A stretch of 64,000 bases of DNA from Anastrepha obliqua (taxonomy: Eukaryota > Arthropoda > Insecta > Diptera > Tephritidae). Location of the stretch: contig NC_072894.1 of NCBI RefSeq assembly GCF_027943255.1, positions 134,283,601 to 134,347,600 on the forward strand. The letters run 5' to 3'. Position 1 is the first letter of the stretch, and each line of letters starts with the position of its first letter. Under the pieces are notes generated by a model. It made no database searches, was not told where the DNA came from, and saw only the letters and a program-made list of their open reading frames with translations. This document shows positions 1 through 10,192 of this stretch, piece after piece. The translations under genes and the position numbers were made by a program.

Positions 1-480
1 CAGACTGCGGAAAATTATGGTAATTTGCGGCAATTGAGTGCGAATAATGACCATTGAATCGAAGCGAAAAAATATTTTTTAAATAAAGTTTATGTGTTTG
101 TAAAAATGGGAGTTTGTTGGAAACTCAATGGAAATACGAGAACCGGCTGATAAGTTCGCTCCGAGCTTGCGCCAAGTGAGGTTCTCGCCTGGCATTGCCT
201 CAAAGAGTGTCTGGCCTTGTCACAACCCCAAAGTGATTTTGTCATGTTTATTGTTATGCATTTTTTGCCGTACCATTAATAAATTGCTTTATTGCCACGA
301 ACCTTATTAATGATTTTTACGAAACGTGCTTTCTTTTATTTTTCAATGTAATTTCTTTGAAGTCAGATACACTATTTTCATCATGCAGATAAAGCCTTTT
401 CACGTTTGTGAAAACATTTCAGTAACAATTATATTTCCGGAGCGATAGGTTGTTAGACCTGTGTCCCAATGCACTCGATG
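1..480. other. Unassigned non-coding stretch
   Basis: I see no gene or known repeat here. A 60-codon open frame at 128-310 has no recognisable motif, and its length is what chance gives in this composition. Confidence 0.4.
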
Positions 481-483
481 GGA

Positions 484-1150
484 CTACCATCTTAGAGTTA
501 ATTGGAGGGAGCAGCATTTCCAAGTTAGCCGCTTGCTACAAGACACTGTTTTAAGCCTCCCCCTAAGGAACAGCCGCTGCGCTGAGGAAGTTTTTTGGGT
601 TTGATACTTGTTTGAAGCCGACATCTTCACGACACTTTGAATCCTCAGATTTATGCCACCGAAAAAATACTCTTTACATTTCTCTTTAAAATGCACTTTA
701 ACGGCTTCCTTCATTTTACTGTCGTCCAGAAATCTTTGCCTACGTAACTGCTTATTTTTTAATTTGAAAAAAAAGAAAGCTAAGCCGGTCCCGTCTATAA
801 GTTTTTAGGTGCGTTCTCTATCAGAAAAAGCAATCTGCTTGTAACGTGTACTCTGTAAGGCATCTCGTTCGTCCCTTATCGTGAAAATTTGCCTAGCACT
901 GGCCCTTTTTTTCACTGCTTCGATTGCAAATTTCGTCCAAATCACTTTAATATAACTCCGTAAAATCTTTGCCACAGTCCAACCAGTCGTGTGAGAATTC
1001 GATGCACCCAATACGCATTAATTTTCTCATATGCAAATGTTCACATAAAATCTCTCGTAACTCATTATTTACTAACCTGAATTTCACTACTTGCTCTTGG
1101 CAGATCCAAAACAAGAACAAAACGTAATAATTTTTCGACTTTTTGTGCAT
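484..1150 (-). pseudogene. Possible degraded mariner transposase remnant
   Basis: Read on the minus strand, 730-560 gives a stretch beginning FLDDSKMKEAVKVHF with a following FFGGI. This resembles the C-terminal region of mariner transposases, where acidic residues precede a KEAV segment and an FF.GI motif. Further upstream on the same strand, near 1060-1000, the words LREILCEHLHMRKL resemble the second helix-turn-helix region. Stops and frame changes separate the two, and no catalytic Asp motif or terminal repeats can be seen. The resemblance is weak and a chance match is possible. If real, it is an old dead copy. Confidence 0.3.
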
Positions 1151-1257
1151 TTTCTTCAGTCACTACCATCACTGGGCGTCGCGGGTGGAGGTTGTATTCA
1201 CCAGCCGCTTTTATCTGCTGGAATAACCGAGCTCGATTTTTTGCCGTTCTATATGAA

Positions 1258-1455
1258 TTAAGAAAAACATTTTTCTATTAGCGGTCGCCCCTCGGCAGGC
1301 GAGTGTATTTCTGCCATGAAAAAGCTCCTCATAAAAATATCTGCCGTTCGGAGTCGGATTAAAACTGTAGGTCCCTCCATTTGTGGAACAACATCAAGAC
1401 GCACACCACAAATAGGAGGAGGAGCTCGGCCAAACACCCAAAAAGGGTGTACGCG

Positions 1456-1457
<2 letters not shown>
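1258..1457 (+). repeat. SINE-like dispersed repeat, body and tail
   Basis: The segment contains the words CGGTCGCCCCTCGGCAGG, CTGCCATGAAAAAGCTCCTC and GGAGCTCGGCCAAACACCC. Versions of these recur at 4548-4645, 36625-36690, 57085-57260 and 61845-61955. It ends in a TA microsatellite (1458-1492), which looks like its 3' tail. The copy at 61845-61955 carries a tRNA-like head, so I read this family as a tRNA-derived SINE. I recall the sequence as common in tephritid flies, but that is memory, not a search. Confidence 0.7.

Positions 1458-1493
<36 letters not shown>
1458..1493. repeat. (TA)n microsatellite
   Basis: About 17 TA dinucleotides follow the SINE-like repeat directly and probably represent its expanded 3' tail. 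Confidence 0.9.
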
Positions 1494-1494
<1 letters not shown>

Positions 1495-1686
1495 ATATAA
1501 TTCTCAAAAATTATCTGTGTTCGGATAAAACTCAACTTTTTATAACCAATATAGCTCATATTGGAGAACTTTTAGAATAATTGAATATGATTTTTTGTCG
1601 CCTGCGACTGAAACGGATTGGTTTTATCAGTATTTAGATGTTGTAATGAGATCCGAGTTTCATAGCCCATCTAATGTTTCTTAGTA

Positions 1687-2010
1687 AAGGGTTTTTCAAT
1701 AAGGGCGGGTAGATGTTGAAATGGAATAAAATGGCGTCTAGGTCCATATGGTTCAATATGGGCCATAAGAAATTGGAAGGGACACCACGTCTACGGAAAA
1801 ATGGGCGCAATGCGCGCAACGTTTGCTTTAATGAACACTCATTTTGATAATAAAGTTTTATCATTTGAACGTGCTGTTCAATCGAGTAACTTGCCATGAT
1901 GATTTAGCATAAACAACTGAATAATAAACAAACGATTTGACAGATGTCACCAAAACAAAATGGCTGCCACAGGGCGCCGAAATCGACCCGCGCCAATTGA
2001 AAAACCCTTT
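1687..2010 (-). mobile_element. Internally deleted Tc1/mariner element (MITE-like)
   Basis: The segment is bounded by inverted repeats. The left end reads AAGGGTTTTTCAATAAGGGC. The reverse complement of the right end reads AAGGGTTTTTCAATTGGCGC. A TA dinucleotide lies just outside each end, the usual mariner target. On the minus strand 1897-1796 encodes the N-terminal helix-turn-helix start (MASYSIEQHVQMIKLYYQNE), which then runs into unrelated C-terminal sequence. The whole catalytic core is missing. At about 324 bp the element cannot be autonomous. The protein start resembles those at 43493 and 61700, so it belongs to the same broad DD41D-like group. Confidence 0.8.
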
Positions 2011-2012
2011 AC

Positions 2013-3119
2013 AATGAAAACCCATTCAAGCCGATATTTTGAAGAAGCTAGAGCAATGTCCGTACTGAACAGTACGAGCTGAACTTACTGGATCTGCGAC
2101 ACAGTTCACAAGAAACGACGAGTTATATTCGCATAAAAATTTTTAAGCCAGGTACTCTAATGGATTTAGTATTTTGACTAATATCCGAACAATCTTGAAA
2201 AGTGAGTGCACATCAATCGCTGGAGATCTACGCACTGCCCACTAATGTCACTCAACCCACTACTTTCATACACACATTCATACAGAGTATATACGTATCT
2301 ACTTTGCTTATTTGTCTAATTGCGTTCGAAAGCCAACGAAGCGTATGTTACATCGCATTGCTGGTGGCGCTATTGTTGTGTACCACACTCAGCCAGTCAA
2401 GCGGCAGTGTTGCAACTACGCGCTGCGGCGCTGCGCATAATCAGCCGCCGTAATTGGCCAATCAATTCTGTCATTGTTCACATTTATTACGCTCATGGCG
2501 GTGATTATTCTCGAAGCGTGCACCGACACAGGCACATCTAAGTAAATGAATGCATGCACACACACACACTCAAATAAAATACATACATACATGCATACAA
2601 ATGCCCTTATTTTTATATATTTTCACACCTACAGTCATTTCATGCCAACATTTAGCAGTGCAAACTGTGATTTTATAACGAGGGTCATTTTATTTCGTTG
2701 TTTTATATCATATTTTACTTGTTTTCTCGGCCAACAGGCATTTTGGGAGCTTTTTAACGCCCCGACGCCAGCCAATTTGACTGCCAATGTATGCCTGTAT
2801 TATTTGGTCATGCTGCAGGCGGCATGTGGCAGCGACATAAAAGTAAATCGCTCGGAATGGCATATTGCAAGCAATTTGATGGCGTTGCTGCTTACGACTC
2901 AGTGAACTCAATAGTCCAATTTTTTTCGATGAGTACTTTAATGAACTAAATTGTTTTTATTTTATTTCTTTTTTTGTTTCTTGAAAAAATTTTCATTTTT
3001 ATTTTTAATATTTACTAATATATTTTAAAATTTTTCAATTGTCTCAATTTATAATGCAATATTTTTCATATAGTGAGAAATTTGGCATATAAATTATAAA
3101 ACGATATTACTTTTTGCTG
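2013..3119. other. Non-coding stretch with short CA repeats
   Basis: The stretch has short simple repeats (CACACA near 2555) and AT-rich DNA from 2930 onward. Open frames at 2202-2453 and 2546-2905 overlap each other and lack any motif. I see no gene. Confidence 0.4.
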
Positions 3120-3175
3120 TTCCCTTCTTCTTAATTGGCGCGATAACCTCTTACGCGATTTTGGCCGAGGGATAA
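3120..3175 (-). pseudogene. 3' end fragment of RTE-like LINE
   Basis: The segment matches 21775-21825 closely, with the shared word TTGGCGCGATAACC (TTGGCACGATAACC in the other copy) followed by TTACGCGATTTTGGC. In the longer copy this is the last coding region and 3' end of an APE-type LINE read on the minus strand. Here it is cut off from its 5' part (3887-4530) by the repeat block at 3176-3886. Confidence 0.75.
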
Positions 3176-3886
3176 ACGCTAAAAAAAACACTTTTTTCAT
3201 GAATTTATTGTAGCGAAACGGTTCAAGTCAGTTTATTAAAAGTTGTTGCATATTATAAAGTAACATTTCGAGAATATTTGATAAAATTTTCATGTAAAAA
3301 TATTGCAAAATGAGCGAATGAGAGCACATTTACGTAGACGTCTTTTTAAAAATACATTTTGCAGTAGTCAGCATATCTCAGCGTAGAATCATCTGAAATC
3401 AAAAAATCGAATAATTTAGTTAAAGTATGAGTTAAACTTCCCCCCAACGTTTATTTTGACGATTTATTTTCATTTTCAGCCATTTGGTAGTCGTTTGAAG
3501 TAAAAAGTGATTTTTGACGAAAAAATGCCGCCATTTTGTAGGTGTAAAACCACCTTAATATAAAAAAAATGGCGAAAAAAAAACGTTGGGGGGAGGTTTT
3601 TTATATGTAATTGTATAATGTGTGCAAAATTTCAAAAGGATCGGTTGAGTAGTTTTCAAATGCCAATGACTACGCACTTTAAAAAAAAAGGTTCGAGAAA
3701 ACCGCGTTTAAAGTTTGTAACGGACTACGCGCGCAACTGCTGCGTCTCGGCAAATGTTTGAGGCGGCTCGGCTTTATGCTCTATAACTTAAAAAGTTTTG
3801 CTCGGATTGACTTAAAATTTTAACACGGTATTTTTGAAATTTTTTACTAGAATAACATGCAAAAAAAAAAAAAAAAATCGATTTTT
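3176..3886 (-). mobile_element. 711-bp repeat block, copy 1
   Basis: This block is a close inverted copy of 29192-29896. Conserved words include CGAGAAAACCGCGTTTAAAG, ATCGGTTGAGTAGTTTT and ATGAGCGAATGAGAGC. There is no convincing open frame. In the orientation of copy 2 the ends form imperfect inverted repeats: one end reads GCATGTTATT then GTAGTAAAAC, the other CATGAATTTATTGTAGCGAAAC. That suggests a non-autonomous DNA transposon. The block separates two discontinuous parts of one RTE-like LINE. The middle of that LINE is missing, so insertion came with, or followed, a deletion. Confidence 0.7.
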
Positions 3887-4530
3887 CCTTTCGTGGGTCT
3901 TTTTAAAGATTTGGCGTATTGTAAATATTTGGGCGATGGTAGACTTTCCAGGTCGAAAGCCACACTGATGAGGTCCAATCAGTTGGTTGACGGTGAGCTT
4001 CAGCCTTTCACACAATACGCTCGCTAGAACCTTATAGGCGATACTTAGAATACTAATCTCGCGGTAATTGGCACGGATTGCAGGATCACCCTTCTTATGG
4101 ATTGGGCAGAGCACACTTAAATTCCAATCGGCAGGCATGCTTTCATCCGACCATATTTTGCATAGGAGCTGATGCATGCACCTTACCAGCTCATCACCGC
4201 CATGTTTGAATAGCTCAGCCGGCAGACCGTCGGCGCCCGCGGCTTTGTTGTTCTTTAGCCGCGTTCTCGCTATTCTCACCTCGTCATGGTCGGGTAGCGG
4301 AACGTCAATTCCGTCGTCGTCGATTGGGGTATCGGGATCTTCCCATTCTCTGTGACATGCGCAGCTGTCACCGGTTAACAGGTTCGCGAAGTGTTCCCTC
4401 CATAATTTAAGATTTCTCTGGATGTAAGTCACCAGTTCGCCGTCTTTGTTCTTACAGGAAAACGCCCCGGTCTTAAAACCTTCTGTAAGCCGCCGAACTT
4501 TCTGGTAGAACTTTTTGATGTTAGTGTAGA
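3887..4530 (-). pseudogene. RTE-like LINE reverse transcriptase fragment
   Basis: The minus strand encodes the N-terminal half of an RT domain. It contains ADGLPAELF, the CPIHKKGD motif, ANYREISILSIAYKVL, and QCGFRPGKST with a following QIFTIRQIF. The sequence is about 90% identical by eye to 22545-22990, so both derive from one LINE family. The family is APE-type: the longer copy has an endonuclease domain upstream. The frame ends at the repeat block just before the palm motif with the first catalytic Asp. The part upstream of the first Met (4432-4530) is still homologous. It is a dead fragment. Confidence 0.9.
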
Positions 4531-4547
4531 CTGAATACAGTTAAAAT

Positions 4548-4645
4548 AAATAAAAAATAAATAATTGGCGCGTATTTGGCTGCGCTCTCGCTCTCATTTC
4601 TGGTGTTCGACTTAATGTTGTTCCACAAATGGAGGGACCTCCTTG
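4548..4645 (-). repeat. SINE-like repeat, 3' part
   Basis: The reverse complement contains GTCCCTCCATTTGTGGAACA followed by a variant of the tail region and CGCGCCAATTATT. It matches the 3' half of the repeat at 1258-1457 but differs in the middle. Confidence 0.65.
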
Positions 4646-5084
4646 TCACTGAAAGTCGATTTATTTGAATATTCAAGCCACTACTGATGCCATGCGGCCA
4701 GATTTATAGGTAAAAGTAGTCTAGAATTGGACTAATCGAATGGACGATGTTTAAGTTCTCAAACTTATAAAATAGCTATTAAAGCCCGATAGCCATATCT
4801 GTTAGTCTACCAGTCATACAATTTTCGAGAATTTTATACTGCTGGATACCCGATTAAGCTCAATCTTGAAATATTCCGATGACCTAAAGAAAGCTAAAAG
4901 TACCTTAACTATGATCTCAGAAATTTGTGTGACCTTCTGGCTCCCAGAGTAAGTACGTAGTTATCTGCTTAAAAATATACCCACCCTCCATAAAATTCAC
5001 GCCACCTTGCACGTTGACGACGCCAAATACCGCAGGCGTCAGAATAAAAACCTGTATGTCAAGTTCTAGATATCATCATCATCA
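4646..5084. other. Unassigned non-coding stretch
   Basis: I see no gene, known repeat or long open frame between the SINE fragment and the LINE fragment that starts near 5085. Confidence 0.35.
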
Positions 5085-5535
5085 AGTAGCGATTGCAACT
5101 CAGCGCGAGCTTTATCTCATAGCAATAGACCTCCAGCTTCTAACTCGTAGCTTTTTCGGGTCGGCTATAACTTAGTCAAGCCAGGTTAACCTTGGGCGTC
5201 CTAGGGTCCAGGTCGTTAGAGAGTTTTTTGTTAAAAAGGATTTTTGAGGGCGGCTGTCCTCCATGCGCACAGTTTGTCCCAACCATCAAAGCCTTTAGAT
5301 TTTAATGTGTTTAACGACATCTTCTATCCGGCATAAGTTCAGCAACTCTTCGTTGTAGCGTATTCGGTGCGTTCCATCGTTGCAGCTTATGTGACCAGAC
5401 ACCCTTCGGAGCACTTTGTCCTCGACCACTCCTAAGCTCCTTTCGCCTTTGCTTGTGATTGTCCAGCACTTACAGTCATATGACAGCACCGGCAGTATTA
5501 AAAGCTGGTAGATGTGGAGTTTACACTAACGGGTT
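5085..5535 (-). pseudogene. LINE RT C-terminal fragment
   Basis: The minus strand encodes LILPVLSYDCKCWTITSKGE, then VLRRVSG, a degraded RLWWLGQTVRME word and a GRPK word further on. This order (a thumb-like segment with Y.C..WT, then RWLGH..RM, then GRP) is typical of the C-terminal part of APE-type LINE reverse transcriptases such as RTE relatives. Stops interrupt the frame after residue 64. It is a different subfamily from the copies at 3887-4530 and 21796-24209. Confidence 0.7.
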
Positions 5536-5576
5536 AGCAGTTTAGACTTCAGCAATTTTGTGCGGGCTTAATACTG

Positions 5577-5690
5577 TTTAGAGGCAGTGCAACGAATAAT
5601 ATTCCAACGGCCTAGCTGGGCAACTCATGTTGCACAAGTGAACCTAAATGCTCCAGCACTGAGAGTTTCCAATGAGGTGCGAGCCCGATT
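5577..5690 (+). pseudogene. Small LINE RT C-terminal scrap
   Basis: One plus-strand frame gives IFQRPSWATHV followed by NAPALRVSN. This lines up with IQRLRWLGHV and NAPALKVLD in the RTE-like copy at 21796-22383. It is short and degraded, in the opposite orientation to the neighbouring fragment. Confidence 0.4.
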
Positions 5691-5699
5691 TTTCAATCT

Positions 5700-8070
5700 G
5701 ATAAAGGCAATAAAGGTCTAAGAGGTTTTGGCCGTCAATCTTTTATTCTCCTTCATCCAAGCTAGCGCCAACTGGCTGCCAATTTCTGTTCCACTTGGTC
5801 TTTTCAATGCTAAAGACATCGTTTTCTTACTTCTTCACATTAAAAACTCTCATCTTTGAAGCTCTTCAGACATATCCTAAAGTTTAGAACGGAAAACCTT
5901 TGTCCAAAACAGCCACACGAAGTTATAGCAACAATGGCCTTCAGCTATAAAAAGGGCTGCAATTCCATAGGGCGGCTAAACCATTAAATTCAAAATTTAT
6001 CTAATTTTTCGATGACTTACTCATTCCAATTTTTAGTCAACATCTCTTGTTAATTTTGCAATATGCTAATAGGTCTGGAACATGTTTCGAAAACCAATGA
6101 AAAGTTTTGTTTCCGTTTACAAGCACCAACAAAACATTCTGCTACATAATAGCTTTTCCTTTTGTTAGTAACAAGAACTACGAAAAATCTGAGAAACAAG
6201 CTTGAAATAGCAATTTTTGTGAAAATAATAAAAATTACACGTCGTGACAAAAGTTTTCGCCGCTTGATTATTCTCCAACAGGCAGTCAACAGTAGCAAAA
6301 CTGCAAATAACACTTGCCACTGCTGGTTGCATGCTGCATTTTTCTTCATTACGATTATTTCTTTTTTTTCTCTTGGCGAACAAGACAAATGCAGTAGTTT
6401 TCTTGTGTTCCATTTCTTCTTTTTTGCGCTCTGCTTACACATCCTGCTCATTTGTTTGCTGAGACAGAGAAGTGCAAAAAAGTTGGTCGACAGCATAACT
6501 AACCACAAAGCAAGCAAGCAAGCATCCAACTAAGAAAACTTATTTGTTCAGTTCTTAGTTTCCAATTCACAGTTATTGTTGTAGCAACACATCACATGCG
6601 CTCGCTGTCGGCCGCACGCCGCGTGCTGCCTCTGTTGCTGCATACGAAAATTTTCTGCATTTTAATCACCATTCAAATCAACAAAATCGTCGTCATTACT
6701 TGTCGTTGGTGCTTTGGCTGATGGGTAGTTGCTGGGCGTCCTCTTTCAGCCGCAGCTGCAACTACAACGCCACATCGCCAGCCTCCAAGTGAGGCGGTTG
6801 TCTCTTCGCCTCAGCCAGCTGCCGCGAACATGAAATTTCTTACAGCTTCCAATTTGAAGTTGGTGCCTACGCACAAGAATTACTTTTACTTACTTATTCA
6901 TTTCCGTCAGCCTATAACTTCTTCTTCTTCGCTTCATTTCTTGAGATATCGTCCCTTTTTTCGTCGCCGTTCTCATTGTCAAAGTGTCAGTTGCCTTTGG
7001 AATTTTAAGTTGAAGTTGAAAATGATGAAAGCGGAAACTTAGTTTTCGTGATTATTTTCGTGATACTTACTGCTTATGAGCTCTTGACACTGTAGGCTCC
7101 TTAGGTTTACGAAAACAAAGTTTTTAATTTTAAGTGTGTTTTTTTTTGTACTCCCATCTGGAAGGGTTGCTTTTTTTATTTTGTGAAGTATCTATTTGGA
7201 GGTTCTCTTTATTTAAAAAAAAATTCAATATTTCAGGATTGTAGTCTTTTATCACTGTTGTGAGTAGAGTGCAAAGAAAATAGTATCCATTTTTTTCTCC
7301 TGGTATACCTATCTTTCTCAGGTAATTGCCTATATGGCACCTGACTAAAGTGCTAGTATGGCACTGGACTATTGGCTATAAGGCTGTCGGATTCGGAGTC
7401 CCACATACCAATTTTTGTAGCAGCTGTAGATCTCTGAAAAATAGTCCTTCGAGGGACTAGATAGTTTAAGTACAGCCCCGCTAGGGAGATTCAATGAGTA
7501 CATCAGGAGAAGAAATGGGTTATAGGCATTTTGAGATTTGACTGAGAGACGCTTTCCTTGTTACTACAAGGGGTCGCTATGACCACCGAGAGACCTCTTT
7601 TCAAAATCAGCTCTTCTAACCTTGCCTAAATTTCCGTCTTCAATAGCTTGCCTATTGATTTTTGCTTTCAGCTAGCACTGTTTTACTATTTAAATAGAAA
7701 AATGTAGTATTAAGCATAAATATAATAAATACACAAATCTTCTTTGTTTAATCCACTACGCACTAATTTATTATTACATGGTTGACCTCAGGCTCACTTG
7801 GACATGAATCCTAAATTCGCCAGTTGGAATACCATTGAGGAGGTAAATAGGAAACTTGAAAGATGGGATTGGTAAGGACGAAATCCGAACGATAACTAGT
7901 TGCAGATGTGCTAAATGAAACTGAGTAGGCGGCTAACAGCCAAACCTTCTATCCCCGCAGGTGCAGCTAAATCGTGAAATTCAAATGCCTGAATTATAGA
8001 ACGCTAAAGTTTAATACGCGCTTGGCGGCCAGAAAACTTAAAGGAACGCGAATAGCACAGAAGGTGTAAT
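5700..8070. other. Long non-coding stretch
   Basis: I found no gene. Overlapping open frames on both strands at 6050-6533 have no known motif, and neither frame looks more coding than the other. The stretch near 6560-6830 is rich in GC-containing triplets, as in fly introns or intergenic DNA. The rest is AT-rich with homopolymer runs. Confidence 0.4.
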
Positions 8071-8074
8071 CAAG

Positions 8075-8295
8075 GTTCAATTGACGTCGAAATCCGTAAG
8101 AAGAAGTGGGCAAGGATTGGACACACCCCCAGAAAACAAGCTTAAGATATAGCAACGATATCTTTGAAATGGAAGGCACAAGACGCAGGGTAAGCCAAAA
8201 GGAGCCTGGGAACGCAGCCTGCATGACAAAATAGCTCGCAACGATCTCACCTGGACTCAGTTGAGGCAAAACGCAAACGATAGAAATAAGTGAAA
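8075..8295 (+). pseudogene. LINE RT C-terminal fragment (second family)
   Basis: A plus-strand frame reads IRRRKWARIGHTPRKQA. Further on it has SLKWKAQDAG, then KRSLGTQPA and a threonine-tryptophan-rich end. This matches the pattern IR.R.W.WIGHTLRK ... GRP..TWRRS ... TW.QL seen at the C-terminus of many arthropod APE-type LINEs. Stops are present. A minus-strand frame at 7994-8269 is its shadow. Confidence 0.65.
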
Positions 8296-8299
8296 ATCC

Positions 8300-9389
8300 T
8301 TAACTTTGGGAATGAAGAATTGAAAAATGTGCAAACGATTCTCAAAATAAAATAAAAAGATTTATCTGCGAATGACGCTAGAACTATTAAATACTTTCAT
8401 GAAATTCCATTAAATCAAAGACGTTTCTCAACGATGACTTCCGCCATATTTGATTTTTTTGTTTCTTTTTTTTTTTGGTAGCTTATATACTTTAAACGGA
8501 CGATATGCAGATGCAGTATCAATTAAAATAGAGCATAAAAGTCAACTAAAACGGGAAGACTCTTGCATCAGAGTTAGCCAGATGGAGTACTAGATTTTTA
8601 TCACCCAGCGCTGGCCATAACAGTTTAGACGTGCCTCACGCGCAGTAAAGCTGACACAACCAATCAGCCATTCAAGCGATACATTGATGAGAAGGAACAG
8701 TTAAACTGAAGTGCCTGCATATCCTTGTTTAGATGTACGAGTATGTACGTGTATAAATATAAAAGAGAAAAGCGAAAAGCGAAAGGCAGATTGCCCAGAA
8801 CCTGATGGTATCTGCCAGTCATCAACACTCATCTCATGAACAACTGCCTAAGCACTTGGGCACCACCACACAGGTCACCCGGTAAACGTAAATTTGATTG
8901 GCCATATTTCCATACAAACACACACACACAACATGTGAAAGCCAAGCGGGGCGATGCTATGAGGGGAGTATTAGCTGGTTGTTGGCATTTGACAGCTACG
9001 CGAGCTCGTTCAGTTGTTAATCACGCTGCTGTTGCTGATGGTGCGTCTGCTGCGCCATGTCATTGATTGCCAATCGAAGCAGTTAACCAACCGCTCAGCC
9101 ATACAGTTGACTGCTAGTCATTGTTAATATTGAAATTGTTGCTGAAGTTGAAGCGGAAACTTCGAAGCTGTCACCGTCAATGTAACGCCATATTAATCGC
9201 GTTAATGATGAAACTGAATCAGCATTTTAATCGAGCGAATTGGCAATCAGGATGTTCTATTCATGAGCGCACGCACACGCACACGCACATACATTTGTTG
9301 AAGGATATAAGGGTATGTCGGCATGTAGATGCATAGTTGATATTTGCTGAATCGACCAAAAGTTATATGAAATGAGTGGGCACTGTGGG

Positions 9390-9430
<41 letters not shown>

Positions 9431-9780
9431 GCGGAGAATGTCAAAATTAGCAAATTGCAAACACAGCTGAAAAGTTTTGGGGCGTAATTGATGAAGCCGC
9501 AATGAATTGATGGCAATGGCATGTTTTAGCTCCATAGAGATGGTAAGCGAGGGAAGAGGAGAAAATCCATTAAATTTGTTTAATATTCATAAAAATATTT
9601 TCAAATCCAAATTCTTTTTATTCAGTAGCCGCAATACTGGCCACCCTTACAGAGTGCGAATGGAGTGATAAATAAGTTTAAGTGGGCTTATCTCTGCTTG
9701 CCAGTCTTTGCTGTTCTCTGATATTTTTATTTTGTATAATTTGAATTCTTTATTTTGTATTTTCTATTGATGTAATCGTT
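8300..9780. other. Non-coding stretch with microsatellites
   Basis: It holds a (CA)n-like run near 8915-8930, a CACACG-rich run near 9268-9290 and a clean (GA)n run at 9393-9428. Open frames here are made by the simple repeats or are short. No gene was recognised. Confidence 0.45.
9393..9428. repeat. (GA)n microsatellite
   Basis: This is an uninterrupted purine dinucleotide run of about 18 units. Confidence 0.9.
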
Positions 9781-9879
9781 TATGTATGTACTCATACGCA
9801 TATTTATATTCATACTCCAATTCATATTTGTACTGATTTTCATGTGCGTATTTACTTACCATATATTATATATTCGTAT

Positions 9880-10192
9880 TCACGTGCATATTCGTACTCA
9901 TACTCACACCCATACTCATACTCATATTCATACTCATACTCATACTCATACTCATACTCATACTCATACTCATATTCATACTCATTCTCATACTCATACT
10001 CATACTCATACTCATACTCATACTCATATTCATACTCATTCTCATACTCATACTCATAATCATATTCATACTCATTCTCATACTCATAATCATACTCATA
10101 CTTAATTCCAATTCATACAGATATTCATACAGATATTCATACTCATACTCATACTTAATTCCAATTCATACTCATATTTATACTCATATTTA
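9880..10192. repeat. (TCATAC)n hexanucleotide array, left segment
   Basis: The segment is mostly perfect and near-perfect TCATAC units, with TCATTC, TCATAT and TCATAA variants toward both sides. Degenerate units begin near 9780. It breaks exactly at the mariner at 10193, resumes at 11505-11555, breaks at the R1-like LINE, and resumes at 15656. The three pieces are therefore one original array. Three frames remain open through it, which makes false proteins (Tyr-Ser, His-Thr and Met-Ser repeats). Confidence 0.95.

Noticed and set aside
2546..2905. 119-codon frame as a small secreted protein
   Set aside because: It starts in a CA-repeat stretch and lacks any known domain; another frame overlaps it on the minus strand.
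6050..6533. Overlapping 159- and 123-codon frames on opposite strands
   Set aside because: There is no motif, signal peptide or splice context that favours either, and the composition is low in complexity.
9782..10111. Long open frames on both strands with Tyr-Ser, His-Thr and Met-Ser repeats
   Set aside because: They are translations of the TCATAC array in its open phases. The same happens at 15433-15963.
9880..10192. CRISPR-like regular repetition
   Set aside because: A 6-bp unit with no unique spacers is a microsatellite, and the context is eukaryotic.
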